Shown in pieces: positions 1 through 8,110 of a stretch of 64,000 bases of DNA. The notes beneath the pieces are model-generated. The model worked only from the letters and a program-made list of their open reading frames with translations. It did not search any database and had not been told where the DNA came from. Origin of the DNA: Anaerosomatales bacterium (GTDB lineage: Bacteria; Actinomycetota; Coriobacteriia; Anaerosomatales; SLCP01); contig JARGFT010000005.1 of the NCBI GenBank assembly GCA_029210645.1, forward strand, positions 62,001 to 126,000, given 5' to 3'. Positions within the stretch are counted from its first letter, which is position 1; each line of letters starts with the position of its first letter. Made by a program: the position numbers and the translations under genes.

Positions 1-2
1 CA

Positions 3-515
3 CTCTGGGATTCACCGACGCTGCATCAGATGTTCGTGGAGAAGGTCGAAGCCGAGCGAGGCGACGTTCCCAGGGACAGAGTCGCGGTGCTACTGGTCGG
101 GCACGGACAGCCTGATGAGTGGGACGAGGAGTGGGCGACCGAGACCGAGCACGAGCTCGGGCTTCGCGAGCACATCATCGATGCGCTCGTCGCCGAGGGA
201 TACGACCGCAGCCTGCTCGATCTTGCGTGGATGTCCTTCAAGGAGCCGACGGTTCCCGAGCGTGCCGGCGAGCTTGCGTCCGCCGGGGCGGACAAGCTCG
301 TCTACTTCTCGACCGGCATCAGCGCCGAGTCAATCCACAGCCAGTACGACGTGCCCGAGCTAGTCGCTAAGGCCCGCATCGACGAATCGGTCGAGGTCGT
401 CAACCTCGGGGCGTGGAACAACCACGCTCTCACGATCCGGGCGATCGCCGAGAGCGTCGTACCGCTACTGCCGGAGACCGCCCGTGGCCAGGCGGATGTG
501 ACACGTGAGCAGTAG
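3..515 (+). CDS. Ferrochelatase/CbiX-like chelatase family protein, C-terminal part (gene runs off the left edge)
   Basis: The reading frame is open from the first in-frame codon at 3, so the gene starts upstream of the window; the ATG at 30 is probably internal. The visible part has a strand-loop LVGHGQP, then a helix with paired acidic residues, and a later YFSTGISAESIHSQYD segment. This arrangement resembles the second half of tetrapyrrole metal chelatases of the HemH/CbiX/CbiK fold, where a histidine after a beta strand and a downstream acidic residue bind the metal. It ends with TAG, and the next gene's ribosome site follows directly, so the two are probably co-transcribed. The subfamily and the metal are not decided by the sequence; a chelatase fold without chelatase activity remains possible. 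Confidence 0.55.
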   Translation, partial: LWDSPTLHQMFVEKVEAERGDVPRDRVAVLLVGHGQPDEWDEEWATETEHELGLREHIIDALVAEGYDRSLLDLAWMSFKEPTVPERAGELASAGADKLVYFSTGISAESIHSQYDVPELVAKARIDESVEVVNLGAWNNHALTIRAIAESVVPLLPETARGQADVTREQ

Positions 516-527
516 GGAGGAGTCGCG

Positions 528-1475
528 GTGAAAGCGCTCTGGCTCGAGGACCGCGAGCTCTCGGTGCGGGACATCGAGGTTCCCTCGGCAGGGGGCGAGG
601 CCCTCGTGCGCGTGCGCCTCTCGGGCATCTGCGGCACCGATCTGGAGCTGAGGCGCGGCTACTACCCGTACACAGGGGTTCCGGGTCACGAGTTCGTGGG
701 TGAGGTCGCCGAGGCCCCCGAGCCTTCATGGATCGGTAGGCGGGTGGTAGGCGAGATCAACGACGCATGCGGCGCGTGCGCGACATGCCGTCGCGGGCAT
801 CCGACTCACTGCGAACGGCGAACCGTCCTGGGCATCGTCGGTCACGACGGAGCACATGCAGAGTACGTGCGCATCCCGACGGCGAACCTGCATCGGGTGC
901 CCGATGGCGTCACCGACGAGGCGGCGGTGTTCACCGAGCCGCTCGCGGCAGCGCTCGAGGTCCTCGAGCAGGTCCACATCCGGCCGGGCGATCGGGTCCT
1001 GCTCGTCGGCGCCGGACGTCTCGGCCAGCTCGTTGGGCGGGTCCTTGCGCTGACCGGTGCACACCTGCGTGCGGTGGCACGCTACGAGAGACAGGCGGAG
1101 CTGCTCGCGCTCGCAGGCATCGAGCAGATCGCCGGGGACGAGGCGGGGGAGCGGTGCTGGGACGTCGTTGTCGAGGCCACCGGCTCGCCTTCGGGGCTCG
1201 ACCTCGCCCGCCGTACGCTCCGTCCGCGCGGCACGCTCGTGCTGAAGTCGACCTACCACGGCGAGGTCACGCTCGACCTCGCGCCCTTCGTCGTCGACGA
1301 GATCACCATCGTCGGTTCTCGCTGCGGACCCTTTGCGCCGGCGCTCGAGCTGCTGGCTACCGGTCGGATCGACCCGGTGCCCCTCATCGAGGCGCGCTAC
1401 CCGCTCGCGAGCGCGCTCGAGGCATTCGAGGCGGCCGTGCGCCCTGGAGCGATGAAGGTGCTGCTCGAGCCGTGA
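528..1475 (+). CDS. Zinc-dependent medium-chain alcohol dehydrogenase family protein
   Basis: This MDR-family oxidoreductase of 315 residues probably oxidises an alcohol or polyol with NAD(P). Cys35 (GICGTDLE) and His54-Glu55 (PGHEF) match the catalytic zinc site. Cys81, Cys84, Cys87 and Cys95 form the typical structural zinc lobe. GAGRLG at 161-166 is the dinucleotide-binding loop of the Rossmann domain. The protein is slightly shorter than the usual 340 or so residues. The start is GTG, placed 8 bases after GGAGG at 516-520, directly after the stop of the previous gene. The stop overlaps the GTG of the following degraded gene (GTGA), so the three were probably one operon. The substrate cannot be read from the sequence. 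Confidence 0.85.
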   Translation: MKALWLEDRELSVRDIEVPSAGGEALVRVRLSGICGTDLELRRGYYPYTGVPGHEFVGEVAEAPEPSWIGRRVVGEINDACGACATCRRGHPTHCERRTVLGIVGHDGAHAEYVRIPTANLHRVPDGVTDEAAVFTEPLAAALEVLEQVHIRPGDRVLLVGAGRLGQLVGRVLALTGAHLRAVARYERQAELLALAGIEQIAGDEAGERCWDVVVEATGSPSGLDLARRTLRPRGTLVLKSTYHGEVTLDLAPFVVDEITIVGSRCGPFAPALELLATGRIDPVPLIEARYPLASALEAFEAAVRPGAMKVLLEP

Positions 1476-2046
1476 GCGCCGGGATGACACAAGGCAGTCC
1501 GAGCCATCGGGTGCCGCGCAGGCAGCGCGTACGCCGCGTCCTGCTCCTGCTCTCGTTCATCGCGTTCCCGGTGACGATGAACCACTTCTCGCCCTATCTG
1601 ATCGTCGAAGGCGCCCCTTTGCCGGCGTCGTCACCACCGGCTTGTGTGGAAGCGCGCTGACCTCGCCAGGTGGATCGTCTGGGTCGTGTGGGTGGCCGTC
1701 ATCGTCGTCGGTGTGGTGCGGCCGGCGGGTACACTCGTGTTCCTCGGGTTTGCGCTCGCGCTCGGCCGCAGGGGCGGCTGTCACGCGGTCTGCTGGATGG
1801 CGCCGTTCGTGATCTCGGGCCGAGCGATGCGCAACCGCCTCGGCCGTGGCCCTCTCTGGGTCTCGTCACTGACGCATCGTCGTGCACGCAGTGTGGCATG
1901 TGCACGAGGGAGTGCCCGATAGCATCGACATGCGCGCCCGTGTGGCCTCCGGATCGATGGAGGACGCCGAGTGCGTACTCTGCGCAACGTGCATCGATGC
2001 CTGCCCGGACCGGGTGATCCGGTACTCGTTCAGCCGGGGAAGGTAG
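1472..2046 (+). pseudogene. Decayed 4Fe-4S membrane protein (NapH/polyferredoxin type)
   Basis: Pieces of one protein are found in three frames. From the GTG at 1472 a hydrophobic segment reads LLLLSFIAFPVTMNHFSPYL and stops at 1660. In the frame of 1644 comes WIVWVVWVAVIVVGVV, then GRRGGCHAVCWMAPF. A third frame carries CTQCGMCTRECP near 1890-1918. A further shift near 1918 restores DSIDMRARVASGSMEDAE, then CVLCATCIDACPDRVIRYSF, ending with TAG at 2046. Intact relatives have all these in one frame, plus an early membrane segment with a GRxWCGWxCPxGG motif that is absent here. At least two internal deletions and several frameshifts are therefore needed to explain the gene. Sequencing error could account for single shifts but not for the missing segments. 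Confidence 0.75.
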
Positions 2047-2067
2047 ACGCGAGGGAGGACCCGGTCG

Positions 2068-2754
2068 CTACCTGAGTGCGGTCTCATCCACTACTCGGCC
2101 GTCCTTGAGGAACACGATGCGGTCGGCGTAGCCCGCCATGCGGGGATCGTGAGTGACCATGACGATCGTCTGGCCGTCGGCTCGCAGCTCCTTGATGAGC
2201 ACCATGATCTCCTCGGCCGATACCGAGTCAAGGTTGCCGGTGGGCTCGTCGGCGAGCACGATCCGCGGGCCCTTGACGAGTGCGCGTGCGATGGCGACCC
2301 GTTGCTGCTCCCCGCCGGAGAGCTCCGATGCGGGTTGGCCGGCCTGGTCAGCGAGGCCGACGCGTTCGAGCATCTCGACGGCGCGCTCCCTGCGCTCGGC
2401 CCGCGGAAGACCAGCGTACTCGGCTGCCATCATCACGTTCTCGAGAGCGGTGCGGGTGGGGATGAGGCTGTAACCCTGGAAGACGAAGCCCACCCTGCCG
2501 GCCCTGATGCGGTCGAGCGCCCGATCACCCAACTTCGTGACGTCCTCGCCGTCGATCTCGATGTGACCGGCGGTCGGGCGTGCAAGGCATCCGATGACGT
2601 TGAGGAGCGTGGTCTTGCCCGAGCCCGAAGGGCCCATGACCGCAACGAATTCGCCTGCGGCTACCTCGAGTATCGTGCCCCTGAGCGCATGGACGACGCT
2701 CCGCGTGCCGAGGTGGAAGAGCTGCTCGACGTCGCGCACGGATATCGCTGACAT
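2068..2754 (-). CDS. ABC transporter ATP-binding protein (MacB/LolD type)
   Basis: This 228-residue ATPase powers the neighbouring FtsX-type permease. It has Walker [10 protein letters not shown] at about 41-49, a Q-loop (VFQGYSL), the signature LSGGEQ at 145-150, Walker B IVLADEP at 165-171 and a switch histidine at about 202. The [16 protein letters not shown] context and the short length are typical of the macrolide-exporter/lipoprotein-release subfamily. I chose the ATG at 2754 because AGGAGG sits 7 bases upstream on the minus strand; upstream codons in this frame lie inside the permease gene. The gene begins 11 bases after the permease stop and is the last gene of the PadR-permease-ATPase unit. 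Confidence 0.93.
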   Translation of the reverse strand: MSAISVRDVEQLFHLGTRSVVHALRGTILEVAAGEFVAVMGPSGSGKTTLLNVIGCLARPTAGHIEIDGEDVTKLGDRALDRIRAGRVGFVFQGYSLIPTRTALENVMMAAEYAGLPRAERRERAVEMLERVGLADQAGQPASELSGGEQQRVAIARALVKGPRIVLADEPTGNLDSVSAEEIMVLIKELRADGQTIVMVTHDPRMAGYADRIVFLKDGRVVDETALR

Positions 2755-2765
2755 CCCGATTCCTC

Positions 2766-3932
2766 CTACTCGTAGGCGAGTGCGCGAGCCGGCTCGAGGC
2801 GTGACGCGTGCCGGGCAGGCCACGCCCCGCCGACGATGCCGAGCACGACCGCGAAGGCGATGGCGCCGATCGCCAGACGGCCGGTGACCACGAGCACGGT
2901 CGTCCCGGTCGTCGCGACCATCGCCGAGTTCATCGCCAGCGCGAGGGCAGCGCCGATCGCAAGCCCGATGATGCCGCCGATGAACCCGATGGCGGCAGAC
3001 TCCGAGAGGACCTCCCGTGCGATCCGCCACCGCGAAGCGCCGAGGGCCCGCTTCACGCCGATCTCACGGGTGCGCTCGCCGACCGCCATCATCATCGTGT
3101 TCACGATAGACAGTCCGCTCACAACCAGCGCGATCGCCGCAATGCTCCATACGATCGCGTTGAGCAGCCCGACCAGGCTGTCAACCGTGCGCATCATGGC
3201 GGTGGGACCGGTCGCGAGTACGCCGTTGACCTCACGGTTCATCCGCCCGGCGAGTTCATCGGGGTCCACCCCGGTCTCAGCGATCACCGTGATCTGCATG
3301 ATGAGGTCCTCCGGGGCCACGACTCCCTGGAAGGCCTCGGGCAGCGACGCGTAGTAGAGCTGCTGCGCGTCGGCGAGCGCGATGAACGCCGCAGCATCGT
3401 TGAGGTTCACGTAGCTGCGTTCGAGCACGCCGATGACGTCGAACGTCTCCCCCCGGATGTCGACCGTGTCCCCGACCCGTGCATCGAGCTGGGTGGCCAG
3501 GTCCGATCCCAGGACGGCGCCGCCGCGCTCACCATCCGCGAGCCGCCGGCCCTCGGCCAGTCCGAAGAACGTGTACTCGCGGCTGTCGGGAAGCAGACCG
3601 ATGGCCATGGGAGGGATGACCGACACATAATCGGTCTCGAGCAGCACCGTTACCATCGGATACGCAGCATAGACGCCGGGATACGCACGAATCTCCTCGA
3701 GAGTATCGACGGACAGGGGTCGATTCCCCGCGGACATGCCGACGAAGTTCGCGTCCTCGGCCTCGATCACGGTGACCACGTCTTCGTAGAAGCCCACCAG
3801 GTTCCCGATGTAGGTGTTCTGGTTCTCGGCCACGGCGCCGAGGACCACGAGAGCGATGACGGCGATGGTGATCCCGGAGATCGTGAGGACAGAACGCCCC
3901 TTCCTCCGGAAGATGTCCTTCAGCACGTTCAC
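2766..3932 (-). CDS. ABC transporter permease, FtsX/MacB family
   Basis: The 388-residue membrane protein has one N-terminal transmembrane segment (about 17-37), a large extracytoplasmic domain (about 40-255), then three C-terminal membrane segments at about 260-285, 310-335 and 350-375. This is the MacB_PCD plus FtsX layout. GERTREIGVKRALGASRWRI is the characteristic cytoplasmic coupling region and ARRLEPARAL-like sequence closes the protein. It would form a dimer driven by the ATPase encoded next to it and export a drug, peptide or lipid. The start ATG overlaps the stop of the PadR gene by four bases, so repression by PadR is likely. The substrate is not known. Confidence 0.92.
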   Translation of the reverse strand: MNVLKDIFRRKGRSVLTISGITIAVIALVVLGAVAENQNTYIGNLVGFYEDVVTVIEAEDANFVGMSAGNRPLSVDTLEEIRAYPGVYAAYPMVTVLLETDYVSVIPPMAIGLLPDSREYTFFGLAEGRRLADGERGGAVLGSDLATQLDARVGDTVDIRGETFDVIGVLERSYVNLNDAAAFIALADAQQLYYASLPEAFQGVVAPEDLIMQITVIAETGVDPDELAGRMNREVNGVLATGPTAMMRTVDSLVGLLNAIVWSIAAIALVVSGLSIVNTMMMAVGERTREIGVKRALGASRWRIAREVLSESAAIGFIGGIIGLAIGAALALAMNSAMVATTGTTVLVVTGRLAIGAIAFAVVLGIVGGAWPARHASRLEPARALAYE

Positions 3933-4558
3933 GTGCGCCCCCTCCTCGTGGTTGCGCCCTCTGCGTCCTCCACACCATCGGGCTGGCGTGTTCTTCCCGG
4001 ACGCCGCACCGCCGTCACTCCGGCGGGGTCGCTCATGGCAGACCTGCGGATCTTGGCTTCCGCACTGTCAAGCCAGCGAATGACCGCGTCGGTCTTCACG
4101 ATGGCAAGGTCAAGGCGGAGCACCGAGGCCAGGTCGAGTTTGACGTCGAGTCGTTCCTTGGTCTCTGTGAGCCGACCGATACGCTGCAAGAGCATCTTGC
4201 GCTGCGCCTGTATGATGTCCGCGACTTCGACGTCGCTGGTCAGTGCGAGTGCGATCCGGGCGTAGAGCTCGTCGCGGGCGGACTCGGCGTCGGGAACGGG
4301 GGAAAGGTACCAGGCGCGGAGTTCGGTCCGTCCGGCGGGAGTTGCGGTGTAGAGCTTGCGGTCGGGCGCATCTTCCGAGGATACAGTCGCGCAGTGCACC
4401 ACGAGACCATCGCGCTCGAGGCGCTCGAGCGTCGTGTAGATCTGACCGTAGTTGACCGCCCACTCGGGACCGAGCTCGTCCTCGAGTTCCCGGCGCAGTT
4501 CGTAGCCGTGCATGGAGCGGCGCTCGAGGAGTGCAAGGAGGCCGTGCTTCACGCTCAC
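3929..4558 (-). CDS. PadR family transcriptional regulator
   Basis: The protein of about 209 residues begins with a PadR winged helix: LLALLERRSMHGYELRREL, then YGQIYTTLERLERDGLV, then a beta wing and LYTATPAGRTELRAWYL. The C-terminal part is a helical dimerisation domain that runs on about 20 residues beyond the usual family end. I chose the GTG at 4558, seven bases after AAAGG; the longer frame would start inside the TA-rich operator. The gene overlaps the permease start and is the first gene of the exporter operon. By family precedent it represses its own operon and is released by a ligand that the exporter handles. Confidence 0.9.
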   Translation of the reverse strand: MSVKHGLLALLERRSMHGYELRRELEDELGPEWAVNYGQIYTTLERLERDGLVVHCATVSSEDAPDRKLYTATPAGRTELRAWYLSPVPDAESARDELYARIALALTSDVEVADIIQAQRKMLLQRIGRLTETKERLDVKLDLASVLRLDLAIVKTDAVIRWLDSAEAKIRRSAMSDPAGVTAVRRPGRTRQPDGVEDAEGATTRRGRT

Positions 4559-4578
4559 AGAGACACCTTTGCTCGTGG

Positions 4579-4603
4579 GTATATATACTGAGCATATATA
4601 TAC
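4579..4603 (-). promoter_or_regulatory. TA-rich inverted repeat, probable PadR operator and promoter
   Basis: GTATATATAC and its near mirror image GCATATATATAC face each other across a short spacer just upstream of the padR-type start. In a window this rich in GC, the 25-base TA block is exceptional. On the minus strand TTGCGT (about 4606-4601) and a TATATA in the left arm can be read as -35 and -10 elements about 16 bases apart, so a repressor bound here would block the promoter. The assignment to the adjacent PadR protein is inference from position. Confidence 0.6.
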
Positions 4604-4657
4604 GCAAGATATAGACCCTGTCAAGCAAGCGGTGTCCTTCATCGATGCGGCCGTGCG

Positions 4658-4689
4658 CAGGAGCCGGGTGGCGGACCACCCGGCTCCTG
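4658..4689 (-). terminator. Strong hairpin downstream of the M14 carboxypeptidase gene
   Basis: A perfect 14-bp stem, CAGGAGCCGGGTGG against CCACCCGGCTCCTG with a CGGA loop, lies 54 bases after the carboxypeptidase stop on the minus strand. No run of T follows on that strand, so it is either a terminator without a U tract or a 3-prime stabilising hairpin. It separates the carboxypeptidase gene from the exporter operon. Confidence 0.6.
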
Positions 4690-4742
4690 AACGCCATCTC
4701 CGGAGTGTCGCTCGGGAGATGTCTCCAGACGCTCGGCGCTTC

Positions 4743-7127
4743 TCAGTCGAGTCCGTTGTAGATCGCGTTGGCGATCAGGCGGAACGAGCCCTCCGGATGC
4801 GTGCGGAACGTGGCATCGGCGCCGATGAGCGTCAGGTTCGATGCCCCGTCGTTCCCGTGCACGATGAGCGGCATACCTGCGGCTCCGCTCATCTGCCACT
4901 CGGGCCAGTAGCCGCTCTTGAAGAAGTCTCCCTCTTCAAGCCACGCGGATACCTCGAGGCCGTCGTACTCGGTGAACCATACGGACCGGTACATGAAGGC
5001 GTGACCGCTCTGCAGATACCCGGCCGCCACGGGGTCGTGGGGATCGTAGTCGACCGCTACCACGCCGTTGCCGCTGGTATAGCCGTAGCTGACGTCCACG
5101 ATGCCTGCATCCACGGCAAAGTCGATCGCTCGACCGCGGTTGGGAAGCGCGATGTAGTTGCCTCCCGCTGCGTACCAGGCCTGGAACGCCGAACGACCGT
5201 CAACGTTTATGCTGCTCCACCGGAGCCCCAGGTTGATGAATACATCGTAGTCGGCAAGGGCATCGGCGTTGATCGCGTCGATCGAGACTTCGTCGTACTC
5301 GAAACCGAGTGCATCAAGCGCGAGACGGGTGCCCGTATCGGCGTACACCGCGATGTGCTGCTCTTTCAGCGGGACTGCTCCATCAGGCACGGCCCCCAGC
5401 GCGTACACGTCGAGGCCGTATCCGCCCGCCACCTTTCGTGCCAGTGCGGGGTCGCCGGGCAGGATGACAGCACCTGCACCGAAGCTACGGCCTCCGTCCT
5501 CGAACGGGCCTGCCACCCTGATGAGCTCCAGGCCTTGCGCGAGCAGCTCGTTGGTCGCTCTGATGGCGGCGTTGCTGGTCGGCAGGTACACATATGCAGC
5601 CGCCTTGCCGCTCTCGACGCTCGGGCCGGGTACGTCGGCCTTCTTCACCGGCGTGGTGCGAAGCGGGATCGGGTCATCCATGATCGCACGCGTCACGTCC
5701 CACAACAGCGGGTTGCTCCACGCGGCAGGCGGTGAGTAGAACACCATACCGGGCACGCCGGACAGATCGAGTCCGTCCTCGAGCAGGACGTTAGCCAGAG
5801 CGCGTTTGGGCTGGTCCATCCAGATCACGTACGTGCCTGCCGGATATATGACCCCGCCCAGGCTGAAGGCCTGAACGGCCTTCTCCACCTCCACACCGTT
5901 GTGAAGGAGGAACTCGATCAGCCGGTAGGGCTGGTGCGCGCTCGCCTGAAGCGGCGTTCCGGCCGGAATCACGTAAGCGGCCGGGAAGTCCTGGAGCATG
6001 AGCTCGGGGAACTGGTCGTACACCGGCAGAAGCTCCGGCGGGACCGGCTGCTGCTCGAGATCCAGGTATCCACGACGGTAGATCTCCACCTGGTCGTGGA
6101 CCATCTCCTGCCTGTTCTCGGCGATGAACTTCAGCGCTCCCCACACGGCATGATAGTGAGCATCTACTCCACGCTCGTCGCGGTAGGGCGTCTCCAGCGT
6201 GTGGCCGTAGGAGCCGTGGTACGAGGCGAACACCGGCATGTAGCTCGGCGCCCAGTCGTCCCAGCCGCCTGCCCTGTCGCGATAAGGGATCTGCGCCGCC
6301 CATCCGGTCCGTGCGAACAGCTCGGCCTCCATCGCTTCCGCCTGGGCGAGTGCCCACTTGATGTACAGGTCGTACTCGTAGTTCGGGTTGTGCGGTGGCG
6401 TGCACGGCTCGATGAGCATGGGCTTCACGAACCCGTGCAGGTCGAGCACGACCATCGGGCTCCACTCGGCCAGCAGTCCTGCGGTGATCTGCGCCTCGGG
6501 TTGTGACTGGGTGAAGAAGTCACGGTTCACGTCGACACCGTTAGCGTTCGATCGCGTGCCCAGCACCCGTCCATCCGGATTCTGGACGACGTTGACGAGC
6601 AGGATCACGTTGTCGAGGATCGCCCGCACCTCTTCGCTGTCGTCGTACGCGAGGGTCTCGATGAGCCGTATGGCCGCATCGGTCCCGGGATACTCGTTGC
6701 CGTGGATGCTTCCGTTGATGAAGACCGGCACCTTGAAGTCACCCAGCTGCTCGATCATGTCCTGGGCCTTCGCGGGATCCTTGAGCATCGTCTGGGCGAT
6801 CGCCTTGTAGCGTCCGAGGCGGCCCATGGCTTCCGGTGCCGAGAGTGTCACGAAGTACAGGTCACGGCCGCCGGCGGATTTCCCGACCACCTCGACCTTC
6901 ACCCGGTTACTGCTCTGCTCGATCTCGCGCAGTTTGGGCGCAATCTCGGAGTAGAGGATCGAGTCGTAAGACGTGGACGGACTCTCCGGCTCCGGCTCCA
7001 CGATCCACCAGGGACCCGAGTCCTTGCCCGAGCTGGCGGGTGCCGCGTTCGCTGCCATCGGGATCACCAGGGCGACCACCAGCAGCGTCGCCAGTACGGC
7101 GCGCCATAGCTTCTCTGATGAACGCAT
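4743..7127 (-). CDS. Secreted M14 family zinc carboxypeptidase
   Basis: The product of about 794 residues starts with a signal peptide: basic residues, then LLVVALVIPMAANAAPA with AxA cleavage near residue 30. The catalytic domain follows. NGSIHGNEYPG carries the HxxE zinc ligands, QNPDGR and NANGVDVNRDF are the substrate-binding region, and DLHGF should hold the third zinc ligand. The last 350 or so residues form an extra C-terminal region with alternating beta/alpha pattern, partly like a GATase1-type flavodoxin fold (IIYPAG, DYDVFINLGL), seen in large bacterial M14 proteins. The ATG at 7127 is 9 bases after GGGAGG; the ATG at 7133 is only 3 bases away and therefore less likely. The enzyme would trim peptides outside the cell, feeding the amino-acid pathways in this window. 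Confidence 0.88.
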   Translation of the reverse strand: MRSSEKLWRAVLATLLVVALVIPMAANAAPASSGKDSGPWWIVEPEPESPSTSYDSILYSEIAPKLREIEQSSNRVKVEVVGKSAGGRDLYFVTLSAPEAMGRLGRYKAIAQTMLKDPAKAQDMIEQLGDFKVPVFINGSIHGNEYPGTDAAIRLIETLAYDDSEEVRAILDNVILLVNVVQNPDGRVLGTRSNANGVDVNRDFFTQSQPEAQITAGLLAEWSPMVVLDLHGFVKPMLIEPCTPPHNPNYEYDLYIKWALAQAEAMEAELFARTGWAAQIPYRDRAGGWDDWAPSYMPVFASYHGSYGHTLETPYRDERGVDAHYHAVWGALKFIAENRQEMVHDQVEIYRRGYLDLEQQPVPPELLPVYDQFPELMLQDFPAAYVIPAGTPLQASAHQPYRLIEFLLHNGVEVEKAVQAFSLGGVIYPAGTYVIWMDQPKRALANVLLEDGLDLSGVPGMVFYSPPAAWSNPLLWDVTRAIMDDPIPLRTTPVKKADVPGPSVESGKAAAYVYLPTSNAAIRATNELLAQGLELIRVAGPFEDGGRSFGAGAVILPGDPALARKVAGGYGLDVYALGAVPDGAVPLKEQHIAVYADTGTRLALDALGFEYDEVSIDAINADALADYDVFINLGLRWSSINVDGRSAFQAWYAAGGNYIALPNRGRAIDFAVDAGIVDVSYGYTSGNGVVAVDYDPHDPVAAGYLQSGHAFMYRSVWFTEYDGLEVSAWLEEGDFFKSGYWPEWQMSGAAGMPLIVHGNDGASNLTLIGADATFRTHPEGSFRLIANAIYNGLD

Positions 7128-7133
7128 ACTCAT

Positions 7134-7570
7134 CTTCCTCCCTTTCTCGGTCCGCAACATCTCAGGGCGGCTCCTCCCGGCAGACGACTTCGTGAACTCA
7201 CCTCCTCGCGACTTGTGACGGTGCCCGGCATGTCCCCGCGCGATCCATCCGGACATGCAGTGGCACGCCGGGGCGCCGGGCGGCCGTGCGCCCGGTCCGG
7301 GGCGTGCCGAGGCACGCAGGATGCGTGTGCAGGGAGTGGGAGCGGCCCGTTTCCGATGGATCAGACTGGCCGCGCGATACGTGAACAGCACTGAGGGTGC
7401 CTACCTCAGATGCGGACGAGAGCGCTTGTCTGCAGGCAGGCGCGTGACGGAATGTGCGCGCCTTGAGCGATCTCACGTTCGTGCCCCTCACGAGACCGGC
7501 AACAAGGTGCTTGCCCGCTCGGCCGCGCCTCCAAACATGGTCGCGCGTGCTCCGCCCGAGATGCGCCGCT
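7134..7570. other. Intergenic region without a recognisable gene
   Basis: About 440 bases separate the divergent carboxypeptidase and zinc-ribbon genes. Frames that are open here have arginine- and proline-rich, non-protein-like composition. GGGAGG for the carboxypeptidase lies at the left end. I see no RNA gene and no clear repeat, so this is probably upstream control DNA for the carboxypeptidase. Confidence 0.5.
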
Positions 7571-7600
7571 TTGCCGCACGCCGTGCGGTTGCGGTAGAGT
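7571..7600 (+). promoter_or_regulatory. Probable sigma-70-type promoter for the zinc-ribbon gene
   Basis: TTGCCG at 7571-7576 and TAGAGT at 7595-7600 are separated by 18 bases. The ribosome site GAGAGGAGG and the GTG start at 7665 lie about 50-65 bases downstream, a normal leader length. Confidence 0.45.
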
Positions 7601-7664
7601 ACGCGAGCTGTGAGAGGATGGTTCCCGGACCGTCGCCATCGATCCGAGAGGAGGTGTGTTCCGA

Positions 7665-8051
7665 GTGCAGTCGCGCATCGTGTGCCCGACGTGTGGTGAG
7701 TCAGAGGAGCTGACCGGCTCTCCCTCGGCAGATGGGATACGCATCCGCTGCGGACGGTGTGATGCCGAGTGGCTGAGGGACGGAGTCTCGCAGACGTGTG
7801 CAACGTGTGGGGGCAGCGACCTGGAAACCCGCTCCCGCGCGCTCACCCAGTACTCGAGGGGAACGCAGCTGTCCATCGTAGGGTTGAGCGAGATTCTGCT
7901 CTGCCGCGTCTGCGACCACGATATGCTCGAGTGGTCTAAGGCGGGACGCCCGGTCCCGCACACGTATCGCTCCGCTGCGCTCGATGGTGAGGCAGGTCGC
8001 GAGCGCGGTGACTCCGGCACGCGAGGAGGAGCGGTTCGGATCGAGCCCTGA
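7665..8051 (+). CDS. Small zinc-ribbon protein of unknown function
   Basis: The product of about 128 residues contains two or three zinc knuckles: CPTCGESEEL paired with CGRCDAEW, then CATCGGSDLE paired with CRVCDHDM. Such tandem ribbons bind zinc structurally and often contact nucleic acid or protein. The C-terminal 40 residues are low in complexity and basic. I chose the GTG at 7665, 10 bases after GAGAGGAGG; the GTG at 7656 would be only one base from it. The gene precedes prfC by 59 bases in the same direction. I do not recognise a specific family. Confidence 0.7.
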   Translation: MQSRIVCPTCGESEELTGSPSADGIRIRCGRCDAEWLRDGVSQTCATCGGSDLETRSRALTQYSRGTQLSIVGLSEILLCRVCDHDMLEWSKAGRPVPHTYRSAALDGEAGRERGDSGTRGGAVRIEP

Positions 8052-8110
8052 GTCTGCGGTCACGAACCGCAGCTCGTCTCGTCCCGCCGCCGCTTACGTA
8101 AGGATCCCGA

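Noticed and set aside
2808-4265. Long plus-strand frames over the ABC permease and PadR genes
   Set aside because: Composition is typical of antisense shadows, and clear families lie on the minus strand.
4512-5735. A 407-codon plus-strand frame over the carboxypeptidase end
   Set aside because: It begins inside the padR gene and crosses the operator and terminator; no protein-like motifs.
7255-7713. A 152-codon frame in the intergenic region
   Set aside because: Arginine- and alanine-rich without motifs, lacks a ribosome site and overlaps the promoter and start of the zinc-ribbon gene.
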